Origin: Polyodon spathula
Lineage: Eukaryota; Chordata; Actinopteri; Acipenseriformes; Polyodontidae
DNA: 64,000 nucleotides
Reading direction: 5' to 3'
Assembly: GCF_017654505.1 (NCBI RefSeq)
Contig: NC_054538.1
Location: 49,250,989-49,314,988, forward strand
Every line of letters starts with the position of its first letter. Position 1 is the first letter of the stretch. The notes under the pieces were generated by a model that worked only from the letters and a program-made list of their open reading frames with translations, was not told the DNA's origin and made no database searches. A program made the position numbers and the translations under genes. Below are positions 45,801 through 56,334 of the stretch, piece after piece.

Positions 45801-46990
45801 TTCCTACCCATCTCTACTTTGCCTTCAATTTCATCTGACAAACCCACACTTTTCAATGTATAACAACCTTGTGGGAATCACAGGAATCTATTTCCTCATA
45901 GCATTATCTGATCATTTTCTATTTTACACTGATAAATGTCATCATTATCAAAAGGCCAAATGAATTGAAGTTTTATTAAACCTTTCGGAAAAGTCAATTT
46001 CTTCTTCTTTATTCAAGTGTTCAGGTATTCTACCTAAAACAGGTGTTATCAATACAAATTCTGAAAAAGATTCAACCACAGTCTCAATCTCTGTATTTGC
46101 TCTAATGTTTATTGGGTCAACATTAATGTTCTGTAACAAAACATATGTAACTCCATTAGAAAAGTCAAGATAAGGTGTACATGGAACGCGTATTCTTTTC
46201 TCTTTGAGTTGATCACAAAGTGTGAAGAAGGCACGTTTATCAGCCATTTCTTGACTGCTTTGTACATATATCTAAAGTGGAAAATTTTGCACACTTCTGG
46301 GTATTGTTACACAACATTCATTCAGCACTTGACAGGCTTGTGGAATTATTAGTCCTGATTTCACACTGGTGCTATCAGTTTTCATAGGGACTGGATTGTC
46401 TCTCAATCTAGAAATCAACTGATTATTTGTTAAATCCACATACACACCAAGCCTCAATAAACAATCAGCAGCAATGCACACTAAATCCTCTAAGTTTTTT
46501 ACCACATAAAACTTTTGGTCCAAAACCTTGTTACCAATCTTTAAAGGTATTGTGCAGATACCAAGACTTTAAATATCTTTACAATAGAGAATATCTGACA
46601 GCTATTCTTGGTTAGCAACAAAAGTAATATCAGAGTTATTCTCTTTCAACTTTTCATACAACTTTTCATTGATTACGCATTTCTCATAAATTAACCAAAT
46701 AGTACAAGTAATTTGAGCTGAATTTCCGAGTTTTGTAGGCAGTGTTAATTTTTCTCCCTTCTTCCCTATTTTATATAAACCTATCTGAGAAGATTCACAA
46801 AGTCTATCTGTTAGTGGAAATACTTTTAATACAGATTTAGCCTTTTTCTTCCTAAAGAAAACAAATCCATCATTTTCAATTTCTGATTTTACTAACCTAG
46901 ATGTATCAACACACACAACATTGGCTTTCTCATGCCATTGTTGAAGATTCTCCTCACTTCCAGTTTTGGAAAATGAAGGTACACCTGACG
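42880..46990 (-). pseudogene. pol of the env-bearing Ty3-like element, RT deleted
   Basis: In order on the minus strand: a 46916-46602 segment of uncertain role; IAADCLLRLGVYVDLTNNQL (protease/linker region); LLQNINVDPINIRANTEIET; FIDFEDMFAKDVYDCGVTDL, which should precede RT; and then RNase H (SSAPCLAYPQKNKEFYLETS, NRIVAYASKTLSAVEKKYFD, VVDACHQPITFLGSQKIRDG). Integrase follows (GCMVCCQFQPPSTRHRAPLQ, IQIDWIEPVTRSS, LYISYHPESSGQVERSSQTI, to about 42885). The whole RT with its YxDD is missing between DVYDCGVTDL and SSAPCLAYPQ. The 5' LTR and gag are absent. A solo LTR (44380-44956) interrupts it. Confidence 0.85.
44380..44956 (-). repeat. Solo LTR inside the env-bearing element
   Basis: Minus-strand start TGCAGAATAGCCCCTGGGCT (44956) with an immediate hairpin AATAGCCC/GGGCTATT, and an end near TGACATCACCCACTGCA (44380). 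It shares its body with the LTR start at 36470. It lies between the RNase H and integrase parts. No clear target duplication was found. Confidence 0.7.
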
Positions 46991-47012
46991 AGTAAAGTTT
47001 AGTCTCAGAATT

Positions 47013-48293
47013 GAACCCTCACAGGAGCCTTCCTGGGCAGCAAGTGAACCAGTTCTTTGGTGGATTCGCGTGTCTTTTGGAGCTCAGCAAATGGTCGTCC
47101 ACCACTGGACTGAACGTATGGCCCGGGGCATCCAAAAGAGAGGCCTTGTCCCCATCAGGCACTTGTCCCTGGGAGAGCCAGGGCTGTCATCGAGCAGCTA
47201 TTAGTGCTGGAAGGCTTCAGCCAACAGACTGTATTTTTGGACAGCTGCAGCAGATGGTCAGTAACCAGGTTTAGCTCCTCCAGCGTCCTCTGGGGAGGCC
47301 TGTGATTCGCTGACAAACTCCATACAAGCGTCAACTGGTAAGCCACCAGGATGCATGTGTAATCATCCTGCCGAGTAGCTAGAGCTTGTGCCGCATAGGC
47401 CTTTTTTAACATTGTCTCCGTGACCTTGCACTGCTTCTTTGGGCAAGACACATCCTTGGAAGGGACCACCAGATGAGTGCCCTGTATCAGGGAGGCAATG
47501 GATGCTGCGACAGGAGGAAAATGGCCAAGCCCCAAACCTTCTATGTCATGTACCTGGTATAACAGGTCAGCAGCCCTGGGAACAGTCGGAGCCGTTGTAG
47601 GGTGTCCCCAAGTTGATTGAACCTCATGCAGAATATCCGGGTGAACAGGGGGCATCAAGCTCCTCTTAGGGGGAGCTGAGGGCCTGTCAAAAATGGAGAG
47701 CTTGGGCTCAGACTCCTCAGGCAACAGCACTTCTAGTGCTGTGGTGACTCTTTTCAATAAGGTTATGAGCTCTGCAGAGAAGGAGAGAGGTGCTAGCGGC
47801 TTGTCCTCCTCTAGCTCCTCCAATTGAGGTTCCTCTAGCTCCTCAGGATCCTTGAGGCAGCAAAGGACAAGGGGTCATCCCGTTCCCTCTCTAGCGCTGC
47901 TACAGCCTCTTGCACCACAGGGGGAGCAGGGGTGGGTTGCGCCGGGTTCGCCTCCGTCAGTGCTTTTAACATCTGGCTCTGGGCTGAGATGACTCCCCAC
48001 ATGCGATCCATTTGGGCATTAATAGCCAGGTCACTCTGGGAATGGCTGTGGTTAACCTTCTTATGCCTCGGGGGTGAGGAGGAAAAGGATGATGTCAATG
48101 ATGAAGATTGCGAGGGGCTTCTGCCTCTGCGCTGTCGTTTCTCTGCTGCCGCCAGCGGTGTTGCCCGCCGTGGTGAGGAAGACACATCTCTCTGAGAGGA
48201 GATCGAGAGAGCAGGTTCTGCAAAACGTTTGCTCCTGCGCTCGACCGATTGTCTGGAAAGCAGACAATCTGAATTAAGTAGTTTGCTCCACAA
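47013..48293 (-). pseudogene. DIRS element gag
   Basis: Minus-strand frames 48293-47835 (Arg/Ser-rich start, then INAQMDRMWGVISAQSQMLK and ERDDPLSFAASRILRS) and 47823-47155 (PVHPDILHEVQSTW, AADLLYQVHDIEGLGLGHFP, VTETMLKKAYAAQALATRQD). This is the wording of fish DIRS1-like gag. A single shift separates the two frames. It lies upstream of the DIRS RT/RNase H at 39166-37861 on the same strand; the env-bearing element sits between, so both halves probably belong to one DIRS copy. Text ends near 47013. Confidence 0.85.
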
Positions 48294-48900
48294 TCCACTA
48301 TTCTATGATCCAAGAAGTCTGATGTCTCCGTCAATAATGAAACTAGATTGACATCCTTACCTTCTATTATGCGGGGATATTGATTGACGGTGGGCTGTAG
48401 TTGATAAGGTGTAACCATATGCTGTTGCAAGAGCAAGGTTGTACATCCGAGGCTCTACTGTAGAGAGCAAGGTTAGAGCAGAACCGGAAGTGACTGTAGC
48501 TGCCGCCATTGTGTTTACTGCAGGAATGGAGGAGAATACTGAACTTTGCTTTTCTTGCTCAATGTTAGGCACCCGTTTATCCAAATCATTCAGTTTGGTA
48601 CTGACTGAAAAAAATCTGTTGACAAATGGCTGTATGAATGCTTACATTTTCATGAAATATTAGGGAGTGCTCTTGCTGAATTTTGCTTGTTAGAGCAGCT
48701 GCCTGCTGGTTTGATGTGTTGGCTGTGGGGATGTCTTGCTCTGTGCAGACAACCTGCTGTCTTGTTGGGACCGCTGAACAGCTGAGCATGGTGGAGGAGC
48801 TTTCTTGGGTTGAAAAACTGGTTCAGCCGAGATGGAATTGCAGTAAAATAGAAAAAGCAATTCTCAATTACTCCCTGCTGGGATCGCGCTTTCATTGTTG
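48285..48900 (-). pseudogene. Tyrosine-recombinase element gag, amino part
   Basis: IIEGKDVNLVSLLTETSD with HRIVDCGAN (about 48380-48290) matches ILAGTDVNLVSLLTNT of copy B. The upstream 500 bp has fragmented text in several frames. It stops where DIRS gag begins, so DIRS appears to have inserted here. Copy A (35195-36469) may be the other half of the same host element, though its recombinase-gag fusion complicates this. Confidence 0.6.
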
Positions 48901-49080
48901 AGCAGGGTCATTATGAGCGTGTTGAGCGTCCAGTCTTTCCAGTACAGTCACTCAGGACATCCTGAGCATGGAGTCGCTTTGAAGGCAAGGAAGAACCAAT
49001 GTTCTGAATAATGGCTAAAATCATCTTCTGAGGAAGGGCTCTGCCGTTGTGTGGATGTCAACTGTTGTCAAGGGAATCTG

Positions 49081-49789
49081 TGTTCTACATGATATCACCA
49101 AACTATTATGGTAGGTCTCAGTTATTAACATTTGGACGTTCTTAAACAGTGCGCCTAGTGAAGTACTTAAAAAATAGATGGTGATTAAGTAGATTCAAGA
49201 AAATGCACAGAGTCCTTTTCTTCAATCAGTTGCCAGGTTTATTGAAATATGCAGGGAGTCTGGTCCCAGGTACAGGACAAGCAGAATACTCAAAATTACA
49301 ATGTTTGCGTGACATTAAATACCCTTCTGTATAGATGGTCCACCTCCCTTTTCTCTGACATTAACCAATGGTCAAGGTACAACACTTTATTCTGTTAATT
49401 TAGTGTGTGTGTGTGTGTGTAGTCTAATGTGACAACCTCTGAACTCAGTGCATTCTTCACACTCCTGGAGACAAAAGGTCCATACATCTGCCTTTTGTTA
49501 TCTCCTTGCGACCCCCTTTGATGCCAGTGGGATTATCTCTTTTGATCTCTCTGAAGTCTAGAGCCTGTTCCCTTCTAGTCCACAGCATTGTTATTTCATT
49601 ATCTTGCAGTCATTGTTGGGCAGTTTGTAGACGCATCGTCTCTATCAGTGGTTAGCAGTACTGCAATTTGAACCAAACAGTCTGCTATCTGCAATATTAA
49701 TCTCTTTCCAGAAAAGAACACCAGTATAGCTCTGCCAGTCCACATGCGTAGCAAACCCCTAATCAATTCTCAATCCATATTTTCCAACA
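49081..49789 (-). repeat. Solo LTR candidate
   Basis: Minus-strand TGTTGGAAAATATGG (49789) to GTAGAACA (49081), 709 bp, with TATTTAAT near 49317 and CAATAAACC near 49230 in the correct order for promoter and polyadenylation signal. No internal region or clear target duplication was found. Confidence 0.6.
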
Positions 49790-50099
49790 CCTAGAGACTT
49801 ATTTATATATATATAAATAAATTGTATACCAGTCACTACAGTCGGCAGGTAGAGATAAAGTATACTGGGTGGGATGCACCTGTTCATATCTTATGGAGAC
49901 GCTAGACGGAGAGAATGATGGGCTTATTGGACCCTGGTTTGAAGCTGCAGGAAACTGCTCTGCTACAGACAAGAAATCCTGAAGCTGAATCCGAGGAAGA
50001 GAATACTCCATATTGAATGCTCTTTTGCTGAATGAGCGTAATCAGATGCGAGTCTTGCAATCGGCTTAGGTTTACACAAGAATGAAAAAACACAAGACA

Positions 50100-50575
50100 A
50101 CTACATAGGGGTGACTAATGGTTTAAACAGAGTAGATCTAATTGATGAAAGGAGATGACAGAGGGGAAATAGAGGGGAGCCTAACTTGCGCCCCCCAAAC
50201 CACACTGAATAGGTTAACATAAACAGGGTGGGGTTTGCTAGACCTATAGAGGAAACAAGGAAAGTTTTACAGGCTGAGGAGGGAGAGAAGACAGAAGAAA
50301 AAAAGTTTGGTAAAAGCGTGGTCATGAAGTAGAAATGGAGACAGGTGCTAGAGAGGTTTCTTTTTTTATTGCAAAACTCCAAGAAAAAAGCTAACAGTAC
50401 AGAAGATAGTGGGGACGCACAGTTCAGCTCTCAGCCCAAAAAGAGTGGAGAGAAGTGTAGCATTAGTTCTGAGATTGAGTGAGCAAGAAGCGAATTTCAC
50501 TGAAGGTTCAGAATTTCACTCTCAAGGTTCAGAGTCCTCGTTCTCGGATGTGGGGTACAGCGTAAAAAAAAAATG
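50100..50575 (+). other. Possible LINE ORF1/leader remnant
   Basis: Plus-strand frames with Lys/Glu-rich text (RKVLQAEEGEKTEEKKFGKS, KWRQVLERFLFLLQNSKKK) lie upstream of the Tx1-like endonuclease. They could be the end of its ORF1. The match is weak. Confidence 0.35.
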
Positions 50576-50784
50576 TAACAGTTTCTAGAAATCACAAAAG
50601 GGAGGAGAGAGATACATGTTGGAGAGCCTTTCATAAATAAAGAAATGTTTTTACTGTCAGTATGGTACACTATAGAAAGCAACAGGATCTGGCATCACTG
50701 AACAATTTAATTACCAAAGTATGTAAACAGTTTAAAAAATAGAATAAAATGAATTGTAAAACATTTAAAAAATAATTTTTTTAT

Positions 50785-52700
50785 GTATGTGTTTTTGTTG
50801 TCTATTTCCTGCATGTTATTTCCCTTTCCATCTAATGAGTTATTTTGCAATTGGATCTTTAAACATGAATGGTTGCAGAGATGGCTTGAAAAGAGCAGCT
50901 TTATTTGAGTATCTTAGTCAGGAACAATTTAAATTAACTTTTATACAAGAAACACATTCTGATATAAAAAAAAAATCAGGCAGACTGGGCTAAAGACTGG
51001 AAGGGGTCAAACTTATGTGCTGGAGTTTCTATTTGATTTTCAGAGGTTTTTAAACCTGATTGGATTAATACTACTGAAGCAGTGAAAGGAAGATTGCTTA
51101 ACCCTTTGCAGTCCTACGTCGGACCAGGTCTGACATTACAATGTTCCTTTTCCAGTCCAATGTCAGTCCCTGTCTGACATCATCAAAAAGACAAAGCACA
51201 GTTCTCTAGTCATTTTGGAAAAAAAAATGCATATCTCATAGCCCCATCCACTACAGAGATAACATGGACATAACAAAGGAGGTAGCTGCTTCTGCATCCA
51301 GCACTCAAAGAATATAATGGAAATCTGCAGAGCTTTTTGAGATGTTATAGTAATAAAATAGGAGTTATCAGTATGCAAGTCTATAAAGAGGCATGTGAAA
51401 AATCCAGTGAACAAGGGGTGGGGCTTGGCTGTAGATAGAGTACCGAGTGTTTTTTTGTGATTCAATGCCTTTTGAGGCTGTTTTTCTCTGAAAAAAAAAA
51501 AAAATTTAAACAGTGCATGTAAAATAAACAACGCATGTGAAAATAAATTGGACCTGACGTGCCTGACGAGCGCTGAATAAATGGACCGCTAAGGGTTAAT
51601 TCTCTAGTGCAATGGTGGGATGTGGGAAAGGTACAGATCAGATTTATGGAGCTCTGCAGTCCAATCTAAATTGAAGGTTGATTAAAGACTTAAAGTAAAA
51701 ACATGTACTGCTCAGGTTGATTTTAGTTGCCTCCCGTCTTTTTTACCAGAGTCTGCTGAGAGCATGGCAGAATCTGAGAGTGGGGCTGAGCAAGGAATCT
51801 TGACTTTTATTGGCTTTTCTAAAATCCTTTGGTTTTTAGCCCTATTTTTAAAGCAGAGCTGAATGCTTCTCAAACTGCCTTTAATGTAATGGTGAAGGCA
51901 GAGCCCACAGAGCTTGTCCTCAGCTTTGGGGATACGCTCAGAGAAAGTTGTTGGGAAGTTACTCTCTCAGCTCCACACAGCCATGCCTAGAGATCACAAA
52001 GAAATATTGCAAAGAGCTTTACTGAGCGCATCCAGATGTCTCCAGAAACTCTTTTCCTTTTCCTATCAATCTCCACAAACATTAGTTAGGATGAAGAGGA
52101 GCATGGACTGTTACTAAAAGTAACACACTTGACAGATCTCCCCCTGTCAAGTACAAATGGTGACAGTATATATGAAATTTGTACAAAAGTAAAAAACAAA
52201 GCTTAGTTGCAGGGGTTTCCAGACACACACTGGAGGGGGTGGCTGGGGGTACAGGAGTAGGTAAAACTGTCCTGGAGATCCCTCCATAAGCCCCCACTGC
52301 CCGAGATCGGGAGATCTGCAGTGGAGGCTGCTGCATACAATCCTTTCTCTTAACGCTTACCTCTGTATCATTGACCCTGTAATAAAATACCTTTCTGTGC
52401 TGCTAGAGAAACTGTTTCCTATTGTTATAATGTGTGCAATAGACTAATCCCTCTTTTTAGACTGATGAAAGGTATTTTTAATCAGTTAGGATTAGATTTT
52501 TCTGAAAGTGTTTTTATTTTTGATGTACAATACACTAGAAAAAAGAAACATCTGTGCCAGTTGTCTAATTTATTGTTAGGACAAGCTAAATTGTCTATTT
52601 TAAAAACAAAAAGTTACTGGAGTGGGAGCAGAAGTTATTATTATCGATTTTAGAATGCTGGTCATTAACAGAATTAAATTTGATTACATTTTTTACAAAA
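50785..52700 (+). pseudogene. Tx1/L1-like LINE, endonuclease start and carboxyl end only
   Basis: IGSLNMNGCRDGLKRAALFE with FIQETHSDIK (about 50840-50970) is the start of an APE-type endonuclease of the Tx1/L1 group. A decayed DWAKDWKGSNLCAGVSI and KPDWINTTEAVKGRLL follow. After a TTAA-bounded insert, QWWDVGKVQIRF resumes (about 51610). The carboxyl end reads CNRLIPLFRLMKGIFNQLGL and LSNLLLGQAKLSILKTKSYW (52435-52620). Most of the endonuclease and the whole RT are missing between. Confidence 0.78.
51098..51599. mobile_element. piggyBac-like MITE
   Basis: TTAA (51098-51101) CCCTTTGCAGTCC at the left and GGACCGCTAAGGG TTAA (51596-51599) at the right form a 13-bp inverted repeat with two mismatches and TTAA target duplications. 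494 bp without transposase. It splits the Tx1-like LINE. Confidence 0.88.
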
Positions 52701-52929
52701 TGATGAGCGATTTAGAAACTTTTGACATGAACTGGTGTATCGGAAAGGACACTGTGTAAGGTTGGTGGTACGCTTCCCTATAGACGGGCCAACTTTTATT
52801 ATTACAAGCTCAATTCTTCTTATTATAAGTGGACTTGACAACACCTCGACCTGCACCCACTGCATCTCCACAAAGCACATCTACATCTGGAAAACACCGA
52901 CGGTGGGACCTTCACAGCACCTGACAATC

Positions 52930-53790
52930 AAAGGCTCATTCAACAGTTCCTGAGCATTCTGGATTCAGAGACCGTTTCACAGTCAGGAATGGTTGCTCCT
53001 GTGATCCATCCCAGACTTTTAGCCCCCGCCATTGTCGTCCAACAAGCCTTCCCTGTACCTCTTCAGGTTACCTCCCCTCTCACTGCAGGCCCCCATGGTG
53101 ACCTCACTGCCCACTATCAGCATCCAGCAGGCCCCTCTAGTGGTCCCTTCTCTAGGGACACTATATGCAAGTTCTATCCTGACCACCAGCGCAAGTTGGA
53201 TGATTATATGTAGAGCTACTGCCTGTCTCCAACAGTGGAACCAGAAGATCTACTGGGGTGCACCGGACCAAGACATATTTTCCTGTTTTCTACAGGTCTT
53301 TGGCTTCTAGCATGCTCTATATGTGGTTCCACCGCTCACCTCACCATTTCCTGCTCCCTTACCGACCTGTCCGCCCCTTATGTCCCTCCCTCGCGATCCT
53401 CCTCATCTTTTCATCACTTCCAGATCAAAAGACGATAAGATCCGCAATGTTACATGCTCTGGAAGAAATTAAGGAATCTGTCCTATTCCGCATGTAACTT
53501 CATATTTGCAACAATTGCGCCAAAGCCCATTCCCAATTAGTATGTTCCCGCAAACACCCCCCCCCCCCAAAAAAGCTCAAAATCTAAAAAGCTCGCTAAC
53601 GTTCCAAAAAGACTACTCAAATTCCTGGCCATACCCTTTAATATCCAAACCCTAGCCTCAGAACTACACAAGCACCCTTACCCTTCTTTTGTTTCTTTTC
53701 AAATTAACAGTACAACTAAAGGGTTTTCTACTGGTCTCTTGTCTCCCTACCTCTTCTACTTACTGCAAAAAATTGCACTCGCTCTATCTA
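52930..53790 (+). pseudogene. Tyrosine-recombinase retroelement gag (copy C)
   Basis: FYPDHQRKLDDYM precedes a decayed LQQWNQKIYWGAPDQDIFSC and LACSICGSTAHLTISCSLTD, as in copy B. A proline-rich tail and ELHKHPYPSFVSFQINSTTK follow, with KGFSTGLLS near 53710. Several stops and shifts are present. The frame is then lost where an L2-like LINE begins near 53790. Confidence 0.7.
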
Positions 53791-54719
53791 GCCACCGCAA
53801 AAGATTATTCCCTCTTTGACAAACCTCGCCTCACTGCCGAGGCACTGCTGTTATTGCAAATTATGTGCTCGCTTCCTTTTTTTCTTTGCCTGTCTTTTCT
53901 TCATTTGAGCATCTCACCATCAAGTTCCCCTTTCCCATGTTCCTCACCCTTGTTGTTATCTACAGTCCACCTAAGAGCAATTCTGCTTTTATTGCCGAGT
54001 TTTCTAAATTCCTTTCCCTCATCTGCACTTCTGACAAAATCTTACTCCTTGGTTACTTCAACATTCATATTGACTTGCTTTCCTCTCCCCCAGTGACTGA
54101 CATTAAAAGGATTCTGGACTGTCTTGGACTCTCAATCTGTCAGCGTCCCAACTCACAACTTAATATAAATATAGCTGGCCTGAACCTCGGAAATTGTCTG
54201 CTGCTGCCTTCCCCCACAGTACGAAGCCTTGGTGTACTTCTTGAAAGCAACCTCACCTTTGATGCCAACATCTCCTCCGTGGTCAAATCTCCCTTCTACC
54301 TTGTTTAAAACATCTCCAAAGTCTGTCCCTACCTTTCCCTTCTGGATGCGGAGATACTTTGTCATGCATTTGTCTCCTCTTGACTCGACTACTGCAACTC
54401 TCTATAGGGCGATCTCCTGATATGCACCATAAACCAACTGCTGCTAGTTCAGAATGTTGCTGCCAGGATCCTTACCAGATGTAAAAAAAGACATGATCAC
54501 ATCACGCCCCGTCTTGTCCAGCTGTGCTGGCTACCTGTAAAGTTCAGGATTATTTTCAAAACTCTCCTACTCACCTACAGTGCCCTTCATCACACAGATC
54601 CCGAGTACCTCCTCAACCTGTTGACCTGTTATGTCCCTGTCCACAAGCTGAGGTCTCCTGACTCTGGCCTGGTTGTTATCTCCAAGCAAAAATCCTCTGA
54701 GGTGGACCGGCCCATTCTC

Positions 54720-55620
54720 CTCTAAGGGGATTTGGGACTAGCTGACAAAACCTGAGAGGGATATCGAGGAGGCACTCCCTGCTGTGATCAACGCCCTGTG
54801 GGCCCGGAATGGGGAGCGGTGGGAGTCCTGGGAACAGCAACACCACCCAGCATCCCTTCCAGACATCGCAGCCATGGTGCTTAACTATCTAGTTGTGGAT
54901 ATGGGAGGGGCCCTGCTGCCGTGTCCAGTGCCAGAGGTAGAGGAGCCATTGCTGCCATCTCCAGTGCAAGAGGGAGAGGAGCAATCGCTGCAATCTCCAG
55001 TACCACAGGGAGAGGAGTCATCACTGCCATCTCCAGTGCCAGAAGGAGAGGAGCCATCGCTGCCGTCTCTAGTGCTAGAGGAAGAGGAGCCCTCACTACT
55101 GTTTCCAGTGCTACAGGGAGAGGAGCCATGGCTGCCATCTCCAGCGCCTGGGATTGCCTGCTGCTTCACATTGTCTGGGCTTGCCTGCTGCTCCGCATCG
55201 CCTGGAGTTGCCTGCTGCTCCGCATCACGTGTGGAGCCACATGTTACAGGATACGAGGGAGAAGTGGAGCTCCCGCTGCCGCCTTCATGGGCGGGGGCTC
55301 CCCTCCCAAGTTCACCTCCCGAGGGCCCGCTGCTGCCATCGCCTAGGGTCGCCTGCGTGCCATCGCCTGCTCTGCATCGCCCGGGGTTGCTGCCAGTTCT
55401 GCTTCGCTGCAGGAGATACTGTGGCCAGCTACAGAGAAGGTGTGGGAGGAGGACCTCTCACCATGGCCACCCCCATGGAAAAGTTGTTGCTTCTGTTCCT
55501 GGACCAGGACTTTGGGATTTTAAGGGGGGATGTGGCCATTGAAGGCCATGTGTGCTACACACAAGGGGGGGGGGGGGGGGGGCATGTGTGACAGCCATCG
55601 GGTAGGGAATACTTTTTTTG
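54720..55620 (+). pseudogene. LTR-element gag with proline/glutamate repeats
   Basis: The 252-residue frame 54784-55542 starts with NALWARNGERWESWEQQHH. It contains six or seven units of about 13 residues built on LPSPV-x-EGEEPS (residues ~45-125), then a Cys/Ala-rich repeated segment, GIACCFTLSGLACC, and a Pro/Ser-rich end. Upstream, ERDIEEALPAVI extends the frame before the first Met. This resembles the gag-like repeat at 36660-37050. No zinc knuckle, protease or pol follows; a G run (55566-55582) and TA tract lead into the LTR at 55760. Function as gag is inferred from the neighbouring LTR. Confidence 0.55.
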
Positions 55621-55654
55621 TAAAAAATGACAATACCCCCCCATTAATAATGAT

Positions 55655-55672
55655 ATATATATTATAGATATA

Positions 55673-55726
<54 letters not shown>
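55655..55726. repeat. (TA)n-rich tract
   Basis: Interrupted then pure TA run between the gag-like frame and the LTR. Confidence 0.9.
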
Positions 55727-55728
<2 letters not shown>

Positions 55729-55759
55729 CTTTTATTTTTAATATGAGTTTGCATTTGTG

Positions 55760-56190
55760 TGTTTTAGATCAGTAGGGAGGGGGTTAAATTCCTTCCTGCC
55801 AAAATACATGTGAGAATATGGCTGGAGCCTTAAATGAGTAATTGTTAATTATTGATTAATTGGGCTCTAGCCACAAACTATGAAACTCAGGAGAGGTCCT
55901 TTGTCTGGGGAGGAATGTAAAACAATACTGTGAGTACAAGACAGACAATTGCTACCAACTGTGAGACTTTGTAGGTACTTGTTCTAGTTAAAGATTACTT
56001 TTATATTGTTCTGTTTTACTTTGGACAACTTGCCGTTTATTTTCTGAGCGTTTTGTTTTGTTTAAACTGTTTATTTTGTTTAATAAAAGCTGAGTGCCGT
56101 AGCATTTCAGTTTGCCCCGCCATTCATTGTTTTGGTTTTGTGTTCCTGGTCCATGACGTCACCACAGCTACGCACCGCAACCACTCTACC
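55760..56190 (+). repeat. LTR, 3' copy of the inserted element
   Basis: Starts near TTTTAGATCAGTAGGGAGGG with the hairpin AGGGAGG...CCTTCCT. It carries AATAAAAGC near 56081 and then the conserved end CGTAGCATTTCAGTTTGCCC with CATGACGTCACCACAG. The last half matches the LTR at 61979-62520. Confidence 0.7.
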
Positions 56191-56334
56191 ACAAGCATGT
56201 ATTATGCATTTCTCTGTATGTGTTATTGATTTTCTTGTTGTTACTGCCTCTTGTAAAGTGTTTTGTGATGGGGTTCCACTATAAAAGGCACTATATAAAA
56301 TAAAGATTGATTGATTGATCAATAGTTTAATCCC

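Larger units (their letters stand above)
53790..56322 (+). mobile_element. L2-like LINE, RT deleted, split by an LTR element
   Basis: The endonuclease end is visible (FEHLTIKFPFPMFLTLVVIY, SPPKSNSAFIAEFSKFL, KILLLGYFNIHIDLL, 53895-54090). About 40 codons later it jumps to the RT thumb (VRSLGVLLESNLTFDANIS, then AEILCHAFVSSRLDYCNSL, HITPRLVQLCWLPVKFRI, PEYLLNLLTCYVPVHKLRS, to 54650). The RT core is missing. The 3' end resumes at about 56195 (TAAAGTGTTTTGTGATGGGG, CACTATATAAAATAAAG) and finishes with repeated ATTG, the usual L2-type tail. Between lies an LTR element (about 54720-56190). Confidence 0.85.
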
